Positions 61,939 through 64,000 of a stretch of 64,000 nucleotides of DNA are shown piece by piece. The stretch's first letter is position 1, and each line of letters begins with the position of its first letter. Origin of the DNA: Arcobacter iocasae (lineage in GTDB: Bacteria; Campylobacterota; Campylobacteria; Campylobacterales; Arcobacteraceae); the NCBI RefSeq assembly GCF_042214795.1, contig NZ_CP090177.1:2604001-2668000 (forward strand). Reading direction: 5' to 3'. The notes below the pieces were generated by a model. It worked only from the letters and a program-made list of their open reading frames with translations. It was not told the DNA's origin and searched no databases. A program made the position numbers and the translations under genes.

Positions 61939-63345
61939 ATGTTATTTACTAATTTAATAGAAAATATGAAAGATGAAATTATCAATAAAACTCAGGAACT
62001 TATTCAAATAAAAAGTGTAGAAACTAAAGCAAAACCTAACATGCCTTTTGGTGAAGGTGTTAATGAAGCTTTGGAATATACATTAAAACTTTGTGAAGAA
62101 CTAGGATTTAAGACAAAAAATGTAGATGGATATGCAGGACATGCAGACTTAGGTGAGGGGGATGAGATGATAGGAATTCTTGTTCATTTAGATGTAGTCC
62201 CTGAGGGTGATTTGAAAAAGTGGATATTCCCACCATACAGTGCAACTATTAAAAATAATCGCATTTATGGAAGAGGAGCGATTGATGATAAAGGTCCTAC
62301 AATAGCAGCTATTTATGCTATGAAAGCATTAAAAGATAGTGGTGTTTTATTAAAAAAGAAAATCAGAATTATTTTTGGCACAGATGAAGAAAGTGGTTGG
62401 GAATGCATGCGTTATTATTTAAAAAAAGAAAAAGCTCCTCAGATTGCTTTTACCCCAGATGCAAACTTTCCAGTTATATATGGAGAAAAAGGAATTATTA
62501 CTCTTAAATTAAAACAAGAGTTTAATATATCTTCAACTTCAAATATAAATATAAAATATATAAAAGGTGGAGAATTGTCTAATATAGTTCCAAACTATTG
62601 CGAAGCCTTACTTTATATTAAAAATGAGCCAAGCTCTATTTATGAAGAATGTTTAAGTCTTATTACAAAAGAGAATTATTCAATAGATTTACACTTAGAT
62701 AACAATAATCTTTATTTAAAATCCCATGGTGTATCTGCCCATGCTATGGAACCACAAAAAGGTAAAAATGCAATTTCTCAATTAATGAAAGTACTAAAAG
62801 TACTTAATTTAGAATCTACTCAAATGAGTAGTTTTATTGATTTTTATAATAATAAAATCAATACACAAACAAATGGAGAAGCTCTTAATTGTCAAATGAA
62901 TGATAAAGACTCAGGAGAACTTACCCTTAATGTTGGAATAATTGATTTTGATGAAAATAAAGCTGAATTAACATTAAATATCCGTTATCCAGTTACTAAA
63001 AAAGATACAATAGTAATCGACAAAATAAATGCTAATCTTATTAATAGTAATATTAAAATGAAAATTATAAATAATATGCCTCCTTTATATATGCCAAAGG
63101 ATAGTAAACTTGTTCAAACCTTGACTAGAGTATATAAAAAAATGACAAATGATGATACTCAAGCTCAAACATTCGGTGGAGGAACATATGCAAGAGCATT
63201 GGATAATGCAGTTGCTTTTGGACCTATTTTCCCTGGTCAAGCAAACTTAGCTCATAAAGCAGATGAATATATAGAAATTGATAACTTAATGAAAAATACA
63301 CAAATTATGGCACAGGCAATTTATGAGCTTGATTTATTAGATTGA
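61939..63345 (+). CDS. PepV-like M20 dipeptidase
   Basis: A 468-aa metallopeptidase of the M20 family. Metal ligands and catalytic residues are visible: HLDVVPEG (His, Asp), GRGAIDDKGPT (bridging Asp), GTDEESGWE (catalytic Glu and metal Glu), FTPDANFP (Asp), and AHKADEYIEI (final His). The long dimerisation/lid domain and the DGYAGHAD segment favour the PepV dipeptidase branch. It cleaves dipeptides in the cytoplasm, and with the ABC system upstream it could supply amino acids from imported peptides. Confidence 0.9.
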   Translation: MLFTNLIENMKDEIINKTQELIQIKSVETKAKPNMPFGEGVNEALEYTLKLCEELGFKTKNVDGYAGHADLGEGDEMIGILVHLDVVPEGDLKKWIFPPYSATIKNNRIYGRGAIDDKGPTIAAIYAMKALKDSGVLLKKKIRIIFGTDEESGWECMRYYLKKEKAPQIAFTPDANFPVIYGEKGIITLKLKQEFNISSTSNINIKYIKGGELSNIVPNYCEALLYIKNEPSSIYEECLSLITKENYSIDLHLDNNNLYLKSHGVSAHAMEPQKGKNAISQLMKVLKVLNLESTQMSSFIDFYNNKINTQTNGEALNCQMNDKDSGELTLNVGIIDFDENKAELTLNIRYPVTKKDTIVIDKINANLINSNIKMKIINNMPPLYMPKDSKLVQTLTRVYKKMTNDDTQAQTFGGGTYARALDNAVAFGPIFPGQANLAHKADEYIEIDNLMKNTQIMAQAIYELDLLD

Positions 63346-63364
63346 TATCTCGTATTAAAAATTT

Positions 63365-63727
63365 TTAATTTTCAAGTTCTTTTACCAATTCTTTATAAAA
63401 TTCTTCAAAAGAGGGTAATACAAGCTTTGCTTCTCTTTGTATTTTTCCCCACATAGGTTCAGGAAAATAAGAATCTTCTTTAAATCTTGCCATTATATGA
63501 AAATGTACATGGGGAACATAGTTTCCAAAAGATGCAATATTTATCTTCTCTGGGTTAAAATATTTTATCATCTTTTTTTCTATAATATCAAGGGCTCTTA
63601 ATATCTCCATTTTAGTTTCTTGATTACACTCACTAAACTCTTTTAAATCTTTTTGAGTGAAAATTTTTAGCCAAGGTATCTCACTTTTTTCAATTTCTAC
63701 TTTTATTAAATTATTTTCGTAAATCAT
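63365..63727 (-). CDS. HIT family protein
   Basis: A 120-aa nucleotide-binding protein with the HIT motif HVHFH near residue 82. The N-terminal half is short and carries ENNLIKVEIEKSEIPWLKIF. Members hydrolyse AMP-lysine-type or dinucleotide substrates. It lies 8 bp after the HD-GYP stop on the same strand, so the two may be co-transcribed. Confidence 0.9.
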   Translation of the reverse strand: MIYENNLIKVEIEKSEIPWLKIFTQKDLKEFSECNQETKMEILRALDIIEKKMIKYFNPEKINIASFGNYVPHVHFHIMARFKEDSYFPEPMWGKIQREAKLVLPSFEEFYKELVKELEN

Positions 63728-63735
63728 ATTTTCCC

Positions 63736-64000
63736 TTATATATTTTCAAAATCAACTGTGATTTCATCCATTTGTTCTTCACTTAAATATTTATTTGCAT
63801 AATCAAGGTGAAGATTATTATCAACAAAAAATTTCACAATATCCCTATCTAAATGTTGATCTTTTATCATAAATGATAAAATTTTTAGTGAAGTATTAAG
63901 TGAATTTGCTTTTTTATATGGTCTATCATTTGCCGTTAGTGCTTCAAAAACATCAGCAACTGCAAGTATTTTATCTTCTATCGTCATAGGTAAATCAAGA
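63736..64000 (-). CDS. HD-GYP domain protein, 3' end only
   Basis: The visible part codes for the C-terminal end of an HD-GYP cyclic di-GMP phosphodiesterase: (LDLP)MTIEDKILAVADVFEALTANDRPYK is the segment after the HD and GYP boxes. The reading frame runs through the window edge at 64000 without a start, so the N-terminal part lies outside. A methionine codon at 63987 is internal. The complete domain set cannot be stated. Confidence 0.82.
   Translation of the reverse strand, partial: LDLPMTIEDKILAVADVFEALTANDRPYKKANSLNTSLKILSFMIKDQHLDRDIVKFFVDNNLHLDYANKYLSEEQMDEITVDFENI

Noticed and set aside
63354..63369. ATTAAAAATTTTTAAT palindrome as a terminator between the dipeptidase and HIT genes
   Set aside because: The stem has only A-T pairs, leaves no loop and overlaps the HIT gene stop. 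It is too weak to call.

Overview
The window reads as chromosomal DNA of a low-GC Campylobacterota bacterium, most likely of the Arcobacter group. The evidence is the AT-rich composition, the hydABCDE gene order known from Helicobacter and Wolinella, a long TrmB, FtsEX with an EnvC-like partner, many Cache and GGDEF signalling proteins, and short operons with overlapping genes. The genus is an inference from gene content, because no rRNA is present. I saw no tRNA, rRNA, CRISPR array, prophage or intact insertion sequence.

1-27 kb is a hydrogen-oxidation island. Two complete and divergent [NiFe]-hydrogenase modules, hydABCDE-1 (202-6115) and hydABCDE-2 (6433-12233), lie in tandem and are followed by hypF. 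Each module has a Tat-exported small subunit, a large subunit with an intact NiFe site, a di-haem cytochrome b, its own maturation protease and its own HydE. Module 2 looks canonical. In module 1 the small subunit has Asn in place of one proximal-cluster cysteine, and its HydE lacks the HypF-like zinc finger that HydE of module 2 keeps. The other maturation genes hypBCDE and hypA lie at 23.3-27.2 kb, behind a His-rich NifX-like protein. A 14-bp palindrome, TGAAYANNYRTTCA, occurs three times before hydA2 and once before hypB, so the two loci may share a regulator. Between hypF and hypB lie a chemoreceptor, a fused NMT1/SBP3 sensor kinase, a transposase-derived protein, a DsrE-like protein and an MFS transporter. 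A 147-bp palindrome separates hypD from hypE, and a set of competing hairpins covers the hypA ribosome site.

27-39 kb holds a Cache-GGDEF cyclase, the branched-chain amino-acid transporter livJ-HMGF with a terminator after livJ, small proteins, a pseudopilin with priA, and dapD.

39-56 kb is mainly minus-strand housekeeping: a haem-motif GGDEF protein, envC-ftsX-ftsE-trmB, an Fn3 lipoprotein and rluD. Divergent rodA-speB, an outer-membrane protein, an MTHFR-like enzyme, a TonB-like protein, hemL-ppnP-atpZ and rpoD follow.

56-64 kb carries leuD-leuB, a DHH phosphoesterase, a polar amino-acid ABC transporter next to a PepV-like dipeptidase, a HIT protein and the 3' end of an HD-GYP gene cut by the window edge. 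The hydrogen island feeds electrons from periplasmic H2 to the quinone pool. The rest is cell envelope, amino-acid uptake and core metabolism.
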